DNA from: Mucilaginibacter aurantiaciroseus
Lineage (GTDB): Bacteria > Bacteroidota > Bacteroidia > Sphingobacteriales > Sphingobacteriaceae
NCBI RefSeq assembly: GCF_024055595.1
Contig: NZ_JAMXOF010000001.1
Location: forward strand, 868,001-932,000
Reading direction: 5' to 3'
Length of the DNA: 64,000 nt
The translations under genes were made by a program, and so were the position numbers. This document shows positions 9,901 through 17,096 of this stretch, piece by piece. Within the stretch, counting starts at the first letter, position 1. Each line of letters starts with the position of its first letter. Under the pieces are notes generated by a model. It was not told the DNA's origin. It did not search any database and was given only the letters and a program-made list of their open reading frames with translations.

Positions 9901-10776
9901 TGCGCGGTTATTGCCCAAATCTAAAGTCATAAAGGTAGGTGATTGCGCAACTGCCACAACAGCCGCATAGCCTGTACCGTTAGGATGGATCTTGCTTATC
10001 GCATCATTCAAGTTTGTGCTACCCGAGTTATTTGATGAAAGGTAGTATAAGTAGTCTGTTTCTGCATCATAATCAATGTCGTTTACCAGGAACGGGTTTC
10101 CTGCCGGCGCTACTAAAGTTATAGTTTGTGAAACAGAAGGAGTTCCGGATAGGTTTATGGTTAGAAAGTTTTTTTCGACAGCTAATTGATTATACACATA
10201 AGCTTTGTTATGTGCAATATCCAAAGCAAGCAAAGTGGGGTTTTTACTAAAACCGGATATTACAACCGTTTTGCCGCTTCCGTCAGGCTTTACTTTGATC
10301 AAAGCGTCATTTGATGAAGTAGCTGTAGGGCTGCTATCTGCCACAACGTAATAAATATAGTCATTTATCGGGTCGTATTTAATAGAGTAGCATCGCGCGG
10401 TAGATTCAGTAATAGGTATAGTTGCTGTTATAGCACCGGTAGTTAAATTAATAACCTTAATCCCCAGCCCGGTTGGAGGGCTCGAAGAAAATGCTTCATA
10501 TACAAATGCACGGTTGTTAGGCAGATCAATCTCCATTAATCCAGGTGAAACGGTAAATGAGTTTGCCAGTAATGTGGCATTTGCCCCATTGTAATCCATA
10601 CGATTTATACCATCAACTGCAGATGCAGATCCTGGAGTGGCATCATTAGTCATGTAATAAACCTGTGCTACGCTTTTATTATTTATGCCAAGCAGCGCAA
10701 TTAACATTAATGCTATTAAAAAAAATACATAGCATTTTGCAAATACATTTTTCAATAGGGGTAAAAGTTTTTTCAT
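3970..10776 (-). CDS. Giant T9SS type B cargo adhesin: propeller repeats, MBG domains, cadherin-like repeats, CHU_C
   Basis: 2268 residues. In order: a signal/membrane segment (residues 1-38, ending near SVAQ); three NHL/propeller-like repeats built around LDxxNNRAFVY (about 40-330); an Ig/FN3-like section (about 335-430); about eight MBG repeats recognised by K-x-Y-G-D-A-D-P (about 440-1150); five diverged cadherin-like beta-sandwich repeats (about 1155-1540); six nearly identical 100-residue copies of the same fold (about 1543-2142); and a gliding-motility/CHU_C domain with GVSPNGDGFND, the T9SS type B sorting signal, ending in GYIILKY. It is predicted to be secreted through the T9SS and displayed on the surface as a long fibre, probably for adhesion or sliding (inference). 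It sits between a formyltransferase-like gene (46 bp upstream) and PorP/SprF (31 bp downstream). Confidence 0.9.
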   Translation of the reverse strand: MKKLLPLLKNVFAKCYVFFLIALMLIALLGINNKSVAQVYYMTNDATPGSASAVDGINRMDYNGANATLLANSFTVSPGLMEIDLPNNRAFVYEAFSSSPPTGLGIKVINLTTGAITATIPITESTARCYSIKYDPINDYIYYVVADSSPTATSSNDALIKVKPDGSGKTVVISGFSKNPTLLALDIAHNKAYVYNQLAVEKNFLTINLSGTPSVSQTITLVAPAGNPFLVNDIDYDAETDYLYYLSSNNSGSTNLNDAISKIHPNGTGYAAVVAVAQSPTFMTLDLGNNRAFVFDNVAPARNISSIDLTSGTATVVKSLSGLPTGATVTSLWVPNVPVLSTATASSVAATTAVLGGNITRTDVAVSERGIVYSITNTLPTIGASGVTKVTNGTGIGSFTATVSGFTANNTYYARAYATSGAGTAYGDVTSFTTVKASQSITFAALGSKTYGTANFAPGATASSGLAVSYTSSNSAVATIVSGNIHIVGVGTTTITASQAGDANTNAATDATQTLTVGKATVTVTAAAKTKVYGNADPAFTYTATGVVGSDAPTGALSRVTPSTNRFVGDYAINQGDLSYGSNYNITYVSTNLTITKRPLTIAPLPVTKQYGDADFATGAPYNFNGTSIAPEDAISGPFDKTPSSENAGIYALTIGLKHPLDPSSGQDRSANYDISFVTNTFTITPKTINVSANILSKAYGDADPVLTYSSSPLAFSDSFTGTLTRATGEGVGAYTITQGALALSSNYVLNFSVGNKLTIDKKTVFVNAIAKTKTYGAADPTFNYTADALAFTDTFSGSLSRPAGETIGTYAINQGSLALNSNYTLYYTGANLTIGIKAINVNAVAASKTFGETDPVLTYNADALVSGDAFTGSITRTAGEMAGSYPITQGSLALSSNYTLNYTGVNLTIGKRDITVNAFAQNVPYGDADVAMGYSTTGNAIVAGDAIIGVLGRAPGNAIGTYAITQNTLTVSNSNNYNIIFNSAAYNIVPRPITVSSPFTVKFYGDADPALTYSVTSGSLLSGDVLSGALIRDAGETPGAYTVHRGTVAVNSTKYAINYQLGNFEIDRAPLTVTVNNSTKLAGHPNPTFTYVITGLKNAETEATFPQPFQTGTLATTSSPVGTYPVSAYNPSIANYDVTYVQGTLTVRAASANADLASLSAAEGTITPTFDAATTNYSLSVGADVSHVNVTGVLADANAKLFRISGLNATSGQANTVYVYPGDNQISVMVTAEDNSTSKEYIINISKPLDTNAKLSGLQLSYNDNSVSVSNFDPEVHAYTVNLPNEITSARLIPFAAGRSAFIKINGAPYEGYYGTGVLTPGDNNFSFEVIAQDRTVSEIYTLNVKRALSTNNKLSNVTLSTGSLSPVFSTDVLNYTANVASNIVSIDVQGFVADTTSRYKVNGSVLADRYQPYTVALTGGQNTITLQVTAKNGDVREYRVVINKALSTNATLANLTVNSVQLIPIFAPNVTDYNQTIPFSRTSVNITPTAKTAGTTISINGTPVVSGNNINIPIVVGTNTISVVSTAEDGSTTKTYTLNINRTGSGNALLTRIILDPVSTLSATTGSANENYQTSVSPAISSVRLKATAQQADGVIRINGTVVTNDNYSNPILLQAGTTVINVVITAQDGITTKSYSITVNRAGSSNASITGLALDPISKLSAITGSASENYQASVSLAINSVRLKATTQQADAVIRVNGTVVTNDNYSNPILLQAGTTVINVVITAQDGVTTKSYSITVNRAGSNNAAATGFALDPVSKLSAITGSASENYQASVSPAISSVRLKATTQQADAVIRVNGTVVTNDNYSNPILLQAGATVINVVITAQDGVTTKSYSITVNRAGSNNAAATRLALDPISKLSAITGSASENYQASVSPAISSVRLKATTQQADAVIRVNGTVVTNDNYSNPITLQAGATVINVVITAQDGVTTKSYSITVNHAGSNNAFLTRMDLDPVSILSATTGSANVNYQASISPAISSVRLKATAQQADAVVRVNGTVVTNANYSNPITLDAGVTVINVVITAQDGITTKSYSITVNHAGSNNAFLTRIDLDPVSVLSAITSSASENYQASVSPAISSVRLKATAQQADAVVRVNGAVVTNANYSNPITLDVGVTVINVVITAQDGVTTKTYSVTVNKPIPNNTLAVTKAGVNMLANRSNNIGTFDKDNVVVHQGVSPNGDGFNDFLVVEGLSSLTGNKISIMNSSGTLVFDMKDYGKDGSRVFDGHAKNGKLLNAGTYYYTLDYNDGSKDKHKTGYIILKY
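4334..6133 (-). repeat. Six tandem 300-bp near-identical repeats inside the adhesin gene
   Basis: The same 300-bp unit recurs with boundaries near 4633, 4933, 5233, 5533, 5833 and 6133. For example, the phrase CGGTTATTGAATAGCTTTTG returns every 300 bases. Copies differ at only a few codons, mostly in the centre (LDPVSKLSA versions) and one edge. The unit is exactly 100 codons, so gain or loss of copies keeps the reading frame. Confidence 0.92.
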
Positions 10777-10821
10777 AATGAAATTTTAAGCGGTTGGTTA
10801 TTATATTTTCCGGCGATGCCG

Positions 10822-11742
10822 TTATATTTTACTAATAAAGGTTTGCCCGTTTTTTAAACCATAAAAACCTGCATGCCGGGCCGGGATACAAGTGTTGTTG
10901 ATATAAAAAAAGTTTATGCTTAATACCTGCTTATTTATGCAGGCCACATTAAACTTGTTATTTGCTATGTTGATAGTGCCGGATTTATTATTAGCTTCTA
11001 ATGAAGCGTTTTCGGCATCTAATATTTTTAGTTCGTGCCCGTTTATTAAAGTGCTTGCTCCGTTATTCCACGATGTGCAAGCTTTTATAAGGGCGAGTAT
11101 CTCTTTCGCTTCCATTGTGTCCCAGTTTATTATCACATCTGCCAGTTGGGGCCTTTTGTAATACCGGGCTTCGGTTTCGGCTTGTATCTTATAAGTTAGC
11201 GTTTGCTTGCTGTTAAGTTTGGTAAGTATTTGCGACACACCCTGTACCTGCAGCTGGCTAAACGCTTGGTTTATATAGTTGTAAGTATGATGTTCCTCGT
11301 TCTTTATAGTTTTTTCCCAAACAACCGCGCCTCTATCCAGCTTGTTGGTTAACTGATGTATAGCAAGGCCCAATTGCACTTCGTCATTTTTTAATTGCCA
11401 GAAAACCGGCGATGGCCCCCTGTATTGCGGCAGCTGGCCAAAGTGTATGTTAAATATTCCTTTTGGCACACCGCTTAGTTCTTCAACTGAAATTTTATGA
11501 GCGTACCCGATAATGAAGATTACATCCGGTTCGTTCATTTGCCGCCAGTTGTACAGCTCTATTTTTTCACTTTCTGCATAAAACTGTATATTGTTCATCA
11601 TGCAAAAGCCGGTAAGTTCGTTCACGCTAATATCTGCATGCTCTGATTTGCCAAAGTATAACATAACCCCTGCTTTAATACTGCTTAAGTACAAAAGCAG
11701 GGGTATGCATATTTTTGAATTTGATACGATACCAATTTTCAT
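10822..11742 (-). CDS. Formyltransferase-fold protein (Fmt/ArnA-N/sugar formyltransferase relative)
   Basis: About 306 residues. The N-terminal two-thirds match the formyl_trans_N fold: catalytic Asn and His in FNIHFGQLPQYRG followed by PSPVFWQLKN, and the catalytic Asp region in QLTNKLDRGAVV. Such enzymes transfer a formyl group from N10-formyl-tetrahydrofolate to an amine. The C-terminal ~100 residues are a small domain like that of Fmt. The HFGxLPQYRGPSP form and the early divergence argue against the housekeeping tRNA formyltransferase and for a special acceptor, such as a sugar or a surface peptide; the acceptor is unknown. It lies between a tail-collar gene (about 41 bp upstream) and the giant adhesin in one operon. 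The ATG at 11742 is preferred over a TTG six bases upstream. Confidence 0.75.
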   Translation of the reverse strand: MKIGIVSNSKICIPLLLYLSSIKAGVMLYFGKSEHADISVNELTGFCMMNNIQFYAESEKIELYNWRQMNEPDVIFIIGYAHKISVEELSGVPKGIFNIHFGQLPQYRGPSPVFWQLKNDEVQLGLAIHQLTNKLDRGAVVWEKTIKNEEHHTYNYINQAFSQLQVQGVSQILTKLNSKQTLTYKIQAETEARYYKRPQLADVIINWDTMEAKEILALIKACTSWNNGASTLINGHELKILDAENASLEANNKSGTINIANNKFNVACINKQVLSINFFYINNTCIPARHAGFYGLKNGQTFISKI

Positions 11743-11783
11743 CGGCAAGTACTAAAATCCAATAGATCTGTATTCATTTAACG

Positions 11784-12326
11784 TTACGGTCTTGACGGAT
11801 ACACACCACTCCAGGCAATAATATATTGCATAGCAAGAAACGGTGGCGTTATATTAACAGGTTGGCTGCCACCTGCGATTGCAACGGTATTTGGGTTCAT
11901 GGTAACATCTGGTGTTGCCTGTGAATAAACGTTAACACCAGATCCGCTCACTGGATCGCCGGGGCTAGTAGCCGGGAATGCGTTTGTTGGTTGTAAAACT
12001 GTGCCATCGGCAGATACCGCGTTTATTGTGTGCGTATGCACCGGCATTTGTTGTGCAGTTAAAATAACGTTTTGCTGACCACCAATTTGACCTAAAGTGT
12101 ACGGAGTATTAAGGCCCCCTCTTACATTAGTAACCTGGGTTGGGAAGGCACTGCGTAAATCGGGTAATTGAAAGTAAGTGACGCCATCCCCGCCATAATT
12201 TGTGTCCAGTATGCTAAATAAAGCCTGATATTCGTTAATAAGTAAACGTTGCCCTTCGCAGGTAAACCAGCCATTAGGTGCGAAGCTTCCTGCAAATATT
12301 TTAATTTCTCCCAATAAAGGTTCCAT
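11784..12326 (-). CDS. Phage tail-collar domain protein (MdpB/microcystin-dependent-protein type)
   Basis: 180 residues with the tail-collar fold: GEIKIFAGSFAPNGWFTCEG at the N-terminus, LFSILDTNYGGDGVTYFQLPDLR after it, and PVHTHT plus a C-terminal PPFLAMQYIIAWSG. This is the classic sequence of microcystin-dependent/tail-collar proteins, which are found in many non-phage operons of Bacteroidota. No signal peptide is present. It is the first gene of a minus-strand operon with the formyltransferase-like protein, the T9SS adhesin and PorP/SprF. No other phage structural genes are near, so I read it as part of a surface-structure operon rather than a prophage. Confidence 0.88.
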   Translation of the reverse strand: MEPLLGEIKIFAGSFAPNGWFTCEGQRLLINEYQALFSILDTNYGGDGVTYFQLPDLRSAFPTQVTNVRGGLNTPYTLGQIGGQQNVILTAQQMPVHTHTINAVSADGTVLQPTNAFPATSPGDPVSGSGVNVYSQATPDVTMNPNTVAIAGGSQPVNITPPFLAMQYIIAWSGVYPSRP

Positions 12327-12840
12327 AGTCTGAAAGTGATAAGGTTTAGGTTTAATATTTTTGTTAATTATCCTGTAAATATAAATTATTTAATTTGTTC
12401 GCAATATTTTTTTGTTCCAAACGTTGGCGCATCCTACAATTTATTATTACTTATCACTGCCTTATGTTTTATTGAAACAAAAATGTGCTAAAGTTTACGA
12501 TTTTTATAGGGTAAAAATAGCTTTTTTTCATTTTTATTGCAAGGTATTAATACACAATTACTGTTAACTATATATTGTTATATATAAAGATAAACGTTTT
12601 TTTTATTTAACTAAAGCGAGGTTTGATAGATTGCTTGTAAGTAAATTAACCGTTCAATTGGTTAAAGTGGTTATTCGCTCGTTTTACACTTGTTGGTTAC
12701 TCATCGGTTAAAATTGATGTATTTGCCGCGGGTACTTTTGGTTAATGAATGACAAACAAATCATTAACTAAAAGTAAAATATCATGAAAAATTTGCGGGA
12801 ATAGCATCAACATTAGCAAAATTTATTTGCAGGTAGTGGT
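12327..12840. other. AT-rich intergenic stretch, no gene seen
   Basis: About 510 bp of AT-rich DNA upstream of the tail-collar operon. It should contain that operon's promoter, but I could not place a convincing TTG/TAnnTTTG pair. A short ATG reading frame at 12784 stops after a few codons. No RNA gene or repeat was recognised. Confidence 0.5.
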
Positions 12841-13308
12841 TTTGCAAAGGAGTTTAATTTAACGGGGTTATATGAGTACCATGGCAAAATTGCAGTTGAA
12901 AGTGGCCTGCACTGGTATGTCCTGGTTACTGGTACATGGATCTCGGGTGATGATCTTTCTAAAAACGGGCAATGGTTAGCACGGATAAAAAAATACTATC
13001 AAAATCCCGAATTGATCAAACTGGTAAAAATTGGCAAATCATTCCGCCTTTTTGAAAGAAATACAGGCACAGGCGCTTCGGCGCTTTTTACCAAACAAAT
13101 AGAAAGCAGTTTCTATCCTGCAGTGTTTAATTATGATAAACAGGCCTAAGTGTTTGATGTATCAGCTCAACGATTAGGCATCGACCTATCTAAAGTAACA
13201 GATGTTAAAGAAATATTACAGGATAATGCGATAGCTATAATAGGTGATCTCCAAATTAAGCTGAATGGGACGGATGCCGTTTTGTATAAATTAACGCTGA
13301 GGAAATAA
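12841..13308 (+). pseudogene. C-terminal remnant of a glycoside hydrolase-like protein (alpha-galactosidase type)
   Basis: An open frame starts without any start codon and reads GLYEYHGKIAV, then NGQWLARIKKYYQNPELIKL, FRLFERNTGTGASALF and FYPAVFNYDKQA before an in-frame TAA at 13147. After that stop the same frame continues for 53 codons (VFDVSAQRLGIDLSK ... DAVLYKLTLRK) to a natural stop. The layout, with a loop followed by a beta-sandwich ending in L-x-G-x-D-A-x-L-Y-K-L, is that of the C-terminal domain of GH27/GH36-like alpha-galactosidases (family assignment tentative). The catalytic domain is absent, so this is a decayed fragment. Confidence 0.6.
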
Positions 13309-13510
13309 ATAATATTTTTTTAAGTTTAATTATACATATTGTTACAGTTGATTTTACAACTTTAACAGTTATTAAATATATTATTATTCGATAATGGGCT
13401 ATTTATATAACTTTATATCGTATTTTCAAATATTCCCGGCTGGTTTCCCATATGCTTGCTATCATATTTATTAGATACTAATGCCCAATATCATGGCTGC
13501 CTAACTACGC

Positions 13511-13648
13511 GCGGCCAATAAAGAACTCATATTTAAAAACCAGGAGAAAGAAAAGAGTGAAGCCAAATTGGTGATTGCATATAAGGAACTCGAGTTTCAG
13601 AAAATAACCGCATTTATTACCGATCTGGAACAAAAGGACAAAAACTAA
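13511..13648 (+). pseudogene. Remnant of a PAS/sensor kinase coiled-coil linker
   Basis: A 45-codon frame reads AANKELIFKNQEKEK and VIAYKELEFQK, the heptad-like ANKELxFQNxEKEKRAAEL pattern found between PAS domains and in the linker of many Bacteroidota hybrid sensor kinases. It has a stop codon 9 bases upstream and ends at 13648, so nothing functional is encoded. It is a leftover of a kinase gene. Confidence 0.5.
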
Positions 13649-13705
13649 AACTTGTTATAATATGCAATGTTAAGTATCTTGCGAATACTTAACATAATGA
13701 TAATA

Positions 13706-13735
13706 TTGAATTAACCTTGGTGTAACCTACTTTTG
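13706..13735 (+). promoter_or_regulatory. Bacteroidota-type promoter for the H1-like gene
   Basis: TTG at 13706-13708 and TACTTTTG at 13728-13735 are separated by 19 bases, matching the -33/-7 consensus TTTG-N19-TAnnTTTG of Bacteroidota sigma factor (SigABfr). Transcription would start a few bases after 13735, leaving a leader of about 15 nt before the ATG at 13757. Confidence 0.65.
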
Positions 13736-13756
13736 CACATATTACCAAATAAATAC

Positions 13757-14080
13757 ATGAAAAATAAACTTAAACCACTTGTTAAAGAAGCAAAAAAAAT
13801 CGCTCAAAAATCTTTACATCAAACCCTTGTTGCCCAGTTAAAAGAAGCAACAGCCAAGTTTGGCGTAGCATCAAAAAAATTAGATAAGAAAATTGAGAAA
13901 GAAACCAAAAAACTGGCTAAGAAATTTGCTAAAGATATCAAAATAGACACCACCACTTTGGTTAAAGCTGAGGAGCCAAAAGCACCAGAAGCCACTAAGA
14001 CAGGAAAGCCTATAGCAGCTGCAAAAGCGAAAACTACACCGGCAGCTAAAAAAGCTGAAACAGTAGTAACAGCATCTTAA
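13757..14080 (+). CDS. Histone H1-like lysine-rich protein
   Basis: About 107 residues, extremely lysine/alanine rich, with a predicted helical N-terminal half (AKKIAQKSLHQTLVAQLKEA ... KKLDKKIEKETKKLAKKFAK) and a low-complexity AKAKTTPAAKK tail like eukaryotic histone H1 and bacterial Hc1-like proteins. It probably binds DNA and helps to compact the nucleoid (family knowledge). A strong promoter match lies just upstream. The ATG at 13757 is chosen because an upstream frame extension (from 13733) would overlap the promoter. Its stop codon directly abuts the stop codon of the convergent LuxR-type regulator at 14081. Confidence 0.72.
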   Translation: MKNKLKPLVKEAKKIAQKSLHQTLVAQLKEATAKFGVASKKLDKKIEKETKKLAKKFAKDIKIDTTTLVKAEEPKAPEATKTGKPIAAAKAKTTPAAKKAETVVTAS

Positions 14081-14734
14081 TTAAATCTTTATAAGCTCGT
14101 TCTTAAGGGCCGATATTACCAGTCCTGTTCTTGATTTTACCTCAAATTTCTGGAACAGGGCCTCACGGTAATTGTCAATAGTGTGCGGGCTTAAGTGCAT
14201 CATATCTGCAATTTGTTTGTAGGTAAGATCCGAACAGCATAGTTCCAAAAACTTTAATTCGTTAGGGTTTAAACCAATCGGCGCGTTTTTTACAGGCTGA
14301 TTGTTCTGAATGTTACGCAGTAACTTGCCTGAAACCAATTCGTTTATATAAAAAGATTGAGAAGCTATCCCTTTAATAGCGCTCACCAGGTCGGCAGCCT
14401 TTGATTGCTTTAGCATATATCCGCCTGCACCACTTTTAAGCATCCTAATAATGGGTTTATCCTCCTCAAACATGCTTAACGCCAGTACATTTATCCTCGG
14501 GTGATTTTCCTTTAACCATTTAGTAGTTTCGTACCCATCCATAACCGGCATGGTAATGTCCATAAGTATAACTTCAGGCAGTACTTCGCCACAAAGCTTT
14601 TTGATCATATCGGAACCGTTATCAGCATCAAACAAAACGTTTATCTCGTTAGATTCGGTTAACAAATGCGCCAGCCCCTGGCGAAAAAGGGTATGGTCAT
14701 CAACTATGGCAATGTTTATTTTCTCGGTTTGCAT
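14081..14734 (-). CDS. NarL/LuxR-type response regulator
   Basis: 217 residues. The receiver domain (1-125) has the acidic pair VDDH, phospho-acceptor Asp59 in VILMDITMPVMDG and the conserved Lys in YMLKQS. The C-terminal LuxR helix-turn-helix has LTYKQIADMMHLSPHTIDNY. It starts 2 bp after the stop of the histidine kinase gene and is the last member of a membrane protein / kinase / regulator operon. It is expected to be phosphorylated by that kinase and to bind promoter DNA; targets are unknown, although the adjacent lipoprotein or the H1-like gene are candidates. Confidence 0.93.
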   Translation of the reverse strand: MQTEKINIAIVDDHTLFRQGLAHLLTESNEINVLFDADNGSDMIKKLCGEVLPEVILMDITMPVMDGYETTKWLKENHPRINVLALSMFEEDKPIIRMLKSGAGGYMLKQSKAADLVSAIKGIASQSFYINELVSGKLLRNIQNNQPVKNAPIGLNPNELKFLELCCSDLTYKQIADMMHLSPHTIDNYREALFQKFEVKSRTGLVISALKNELIKI

Positions 14735-14736
14735 GG

Positions 14737-15525
14737 TTATTTATATGGTAGGTTTATAGTTACGGTAGTCCCGTTCACCGGGGTGGATATAATAGCGGCA
14801 TTGCCATTTATCATATTGCTTCGTTTAATAATATTGTGCAGGCCCATACCTGCTTTGCGCGCAAATATCTTTTTCACATCAAATCCCACACCGTTATCGC
14901 TGATAATCATTTTATAGTTTTCTACGTCTCCCTGTAAATTAATGTTAATTACTGTTGCTTTAGCGTGTTGGATAATATTATTTATGATCTCCTGAAACAG
15001 TCTGAACAATATGGTTTCCTGTGCGCTATCACCATTAAAAGGTACGTTGTTGTGTGTAAAGCTTACCTGGAATTTATCGGAACGCTTTAACCATTCCAGC
15101 TCAAATTCAATGGCAGCCTTTAATCCCCGGCTTATGATCTCTTCGCCATGCAGCAGGCGCGAGAGCGCTTTAACCTCTTTTATGGATCGCATGGTAAGGT
15201 CTTCAACCAAGGCTATCTTCTCGGCAGTGTTCTTGTTATCGTTGAGGTTTATCGAGCTTAGGGTGATGGTGGTAAGGCTAAGAAGTTGGCCAATATTGTC
15301 GTGCAGGTCATAAGCAACCGTTTTAAGGGTTTGCTCCTGTACTTCCATCTGAGTTTTTAAAAGTTCGGTGTCAAAGTTTTTTTGTAGCATAACGGTTTCC
15401 TCCTGGTATTTCTTTTTCCTGCGGTTATATGATAATACATACAGGATAAGGAACAAAGGCGCAATTAAAAATATAATTGACGTAAGCCCTATAAGGGAAA
15501 TGATTTCCTTTGACGATATCTGCAT
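14737..15525 (-). CDS. HisKA_3-type sensor histidine kinase
   Basis: 262 residues: one N-terminal membrane helix (about residues 8-32), a coiled-coil, then the HisKA_3 dimerisation helix with phospho-acceptor His75 in AYDLHDNIGQLL, and an HATPase_c domain with the N box (FQEIINNIIQHAKA) and G1 box (DNGVGFD). It lacks an extracellular sensor domain, so signal input probably comes from the 7TM membrane protein encoded just upstream, whose gene overlaps this one by 37 bp. It pairs with the NarL-type regulator 2 bp downstream. Confidence 0.9.
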   Translation of the reverse strand: MQISSKEIISLIGLTSIIFLIAPLFLILYVLSYNRRKKKYQEETVMLQKNFDTELLKTQMEVQEQTLKTVAYDLHDNIGQLLSLTTITLSSINLNDNKNTAEKIALVEDLTMRSIKEVKALSRLLHGEEIISRGLKAAIEFELEWLKRSDKFQVSFTHNNVPFNGDSAQETILFRLFQEIINNIIQHAKATVININLQGDVENYKMIISDNGVGFDVKKIFARKAGMGLHNIIKRSNMINGNAAIISTPVNGTTVTINLPYK

Positions 15526-16148
15526 ATAAAAGCGTATGACCAGAAAATGTACATGATAATGTTTAATAAATTAAAAATCAGGTACCTGACAGAATATTTG
15601 TACGCAATAATCTCGTACATGGCCAGGTATTTTGAAAAGTTATTGCATACCGTGCTGCCAAAGTAGAAGAAAAGTGTACCGCTAACCCACCAAAATGGGG
15701 CCGAATACACCAAGGGCTCAAAATGTTCGTCTTTTAATTTTACATAGTAAAAATATAAACTGGCCAGTACAAACACTACAGACATAACCGACGCTGTCAC
15801 TGATACAAAATTGCCGAATTTGTTGTACACCAATTCGGCAATATACATTGCAACGAATAATGCGAACCACACCAACAGCCATTTTAATTTATACAGATAT
15901 GACTTGTATAAGTAAAAAAAGAAATAGCTGGTAAAAACACATTCAAATAGTATGTAAAAATTGTAAATAGCGTAATTGGGGATACGTACAAATTCGCGAA
16001 CATAGATCCCTATAATTTCAACTACACAGGTTAGTAATAAAAATGGGATAAATAGCTTCCAGGCTACGTCTTTGTCTTTATACAAACAAAGCAACGCAAC
16101 CAGGAAGCATATAAATTCTGATACCGTACTAACGCTAAAAAATATCAT
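15489..16148 (-). CDS. Multi-pass membrane protein, probable sensor of the kinase operon
   Basis: 219 residues with about seven hydrophobic helices rich in Phe and Tyr (for example FICFLVALLCLY, YILFECVFTSYFFFYLY, LIFNLLNIIMYIFW) and no known catalytic motif. The gene overlaps the downstream histidine kinase by 37 bp, indicating translational coupling. The kinase has no input domain of its own, so this protein may detect the stimulus or recruit the kinase; this is inference from position only. Confidence 0.7.
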   Translation of the reverse strand: MIFFSVSTVSEFICFLVALLCLYKDKDVAWKLFIPFLLLTCVVEIIGIYVREFVRIPNYAIYNFYILFECVFTSYFFFYLYKSYLYKLKWLLVWFALFVAMYIAELVYNKFGNFVSVTASVMSVVFVLASLYFYYVKLKDEHFEPLVYSAPFWWVSGTLFFYFGSTVCNNFSKYLAMYEIIAYKYSVRYLIFNLLNIIMYIFWSYAFICRYRQRKSFPL

Positions 16149-16157
16149 TCTAAAGTA

Positions 16158-16766
16158 TTATGGGATAAGCGTAGCGCCTACTGTATTACAAGTTTTTGGT
16201 GGAGGGCAGATCTCACCACGGTTCTCAGGCACGCCGCCTAATATAAAACCGGTTGCAGGTTTACTTGGTGTTACTTTTCCGTTAGTGTAATAATCGCGGT
16301 GGAAATGCTCGTCAACTTTGTTTACGCTGTCTTTTGTAGACACCATTACCAAAGTATTATACCCCCAATAATCTCTTGGTGGTTTACGGCCATTAAATTT
16401 AGATGCGTAAACGGTATCATAACTGGCCAGGTAAAAACGGATACCATCGCCGCCCTCGTCTTTAATTTTTTGGGCAAGGGCTAATATCCTGTCTGCACTA
16501 AACCAAATACAACGGGTGTTTGGTTTCTTTTTGGTTTTGGCAAAATTCGATTCGCTGTAATTTGAGTCAACAGTTCCTGCATGTTTTTCATAATTTTTAA
16601 CGTATTGCTTAGCGCGTTCATAGCTCAGGCTATCAGTATCAATAACTTGCTGCGCTGTTAATTTAGGTGCTTCGGCCTTTGATTCGTCTTTGGCGTGCTG
16701 GTTTTCGCATGCGCTGAATATTACCGCTGTTGCTGATAATAGTAATAAGGTTTTTTTGAATGTCAT
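16158..16766 (-). CDS. Predicted lipoprotein of unknown function
   Basis: 202 residues. The N-terminus is a lipoprotein signal (LLLLSATAVIFSAC, lipid-modified Cys20) followed by a polar region. The central part (IWFSADRILALAQKI, GIRFYLASYD) and the end (CPPPKTC) recall small Bacteroidota lipoproteins with no assigned role. It lies 9 bp upstream of the 7TM/kinase/regulator operon in the same direction, and could belong to it. Confidence 0.7.
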   Translation of the reverse strand: MTFKKTLLLLSATAVIFSACENQHAKDESKAEAPKLTAQQVIDTDSLSYERAKQYVKNYEKHAGTVDSNYSESNFAKTKKKPNTRCIWFSADRILALAQKIKDEGGDGIRFYLASYDTVYASKFNGRKPPRDYWGYNTLVMVSTKDSVNKVDEHFHRDYYTNGKVTPSKPATGFILGGVPENRGEICPPPKTCNTVGATLIP

Positions 16767-17096
16767 ATAGTTCAGATTTAAGGTTTACCGAAAGTGATTA
16801 TTTATAATATGATATACAAATTAATGCTTTGCCTTTTTTCCACTTAAACAAAGGTTGAAAAAAGCTGATTTAACCCTATGAGTAATCTAAATTATAATTG
16901 ACATTTGTTATGTGTATTATCGCTTTTAGGAATAATTTAAGCCGATGTCATTCACAAAACATCTATTGCTGTAAAATTTCGCAGTATTTGGGATAGGATA
17001 AGTGTAAACGCATTTTGATTACTGATCTCACAAATGGCGGATACCGAAAAGCCTGTAATAGAGTAGGTATAAAAACAACCTAAACCCAATATCACA
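16767..17096. other. Divergent intergenic region, no gene seen
   Basis: About 330 bp between the minus-strand lipoprotein and the plus-strand peroxidase/MNIO operon. It must carry promoters for both. It is AT-rich on the left; short reading frames across it are shadows that run antisense into the 17097 gene. Confidence 0.5.

Noticed and set aside
11784..12326. Prophage remnant based on the tail-collar protein
   Set aside because: No other phage structural, lysis or replication genes are near; the gene is in an operon with T9SS surface genes.
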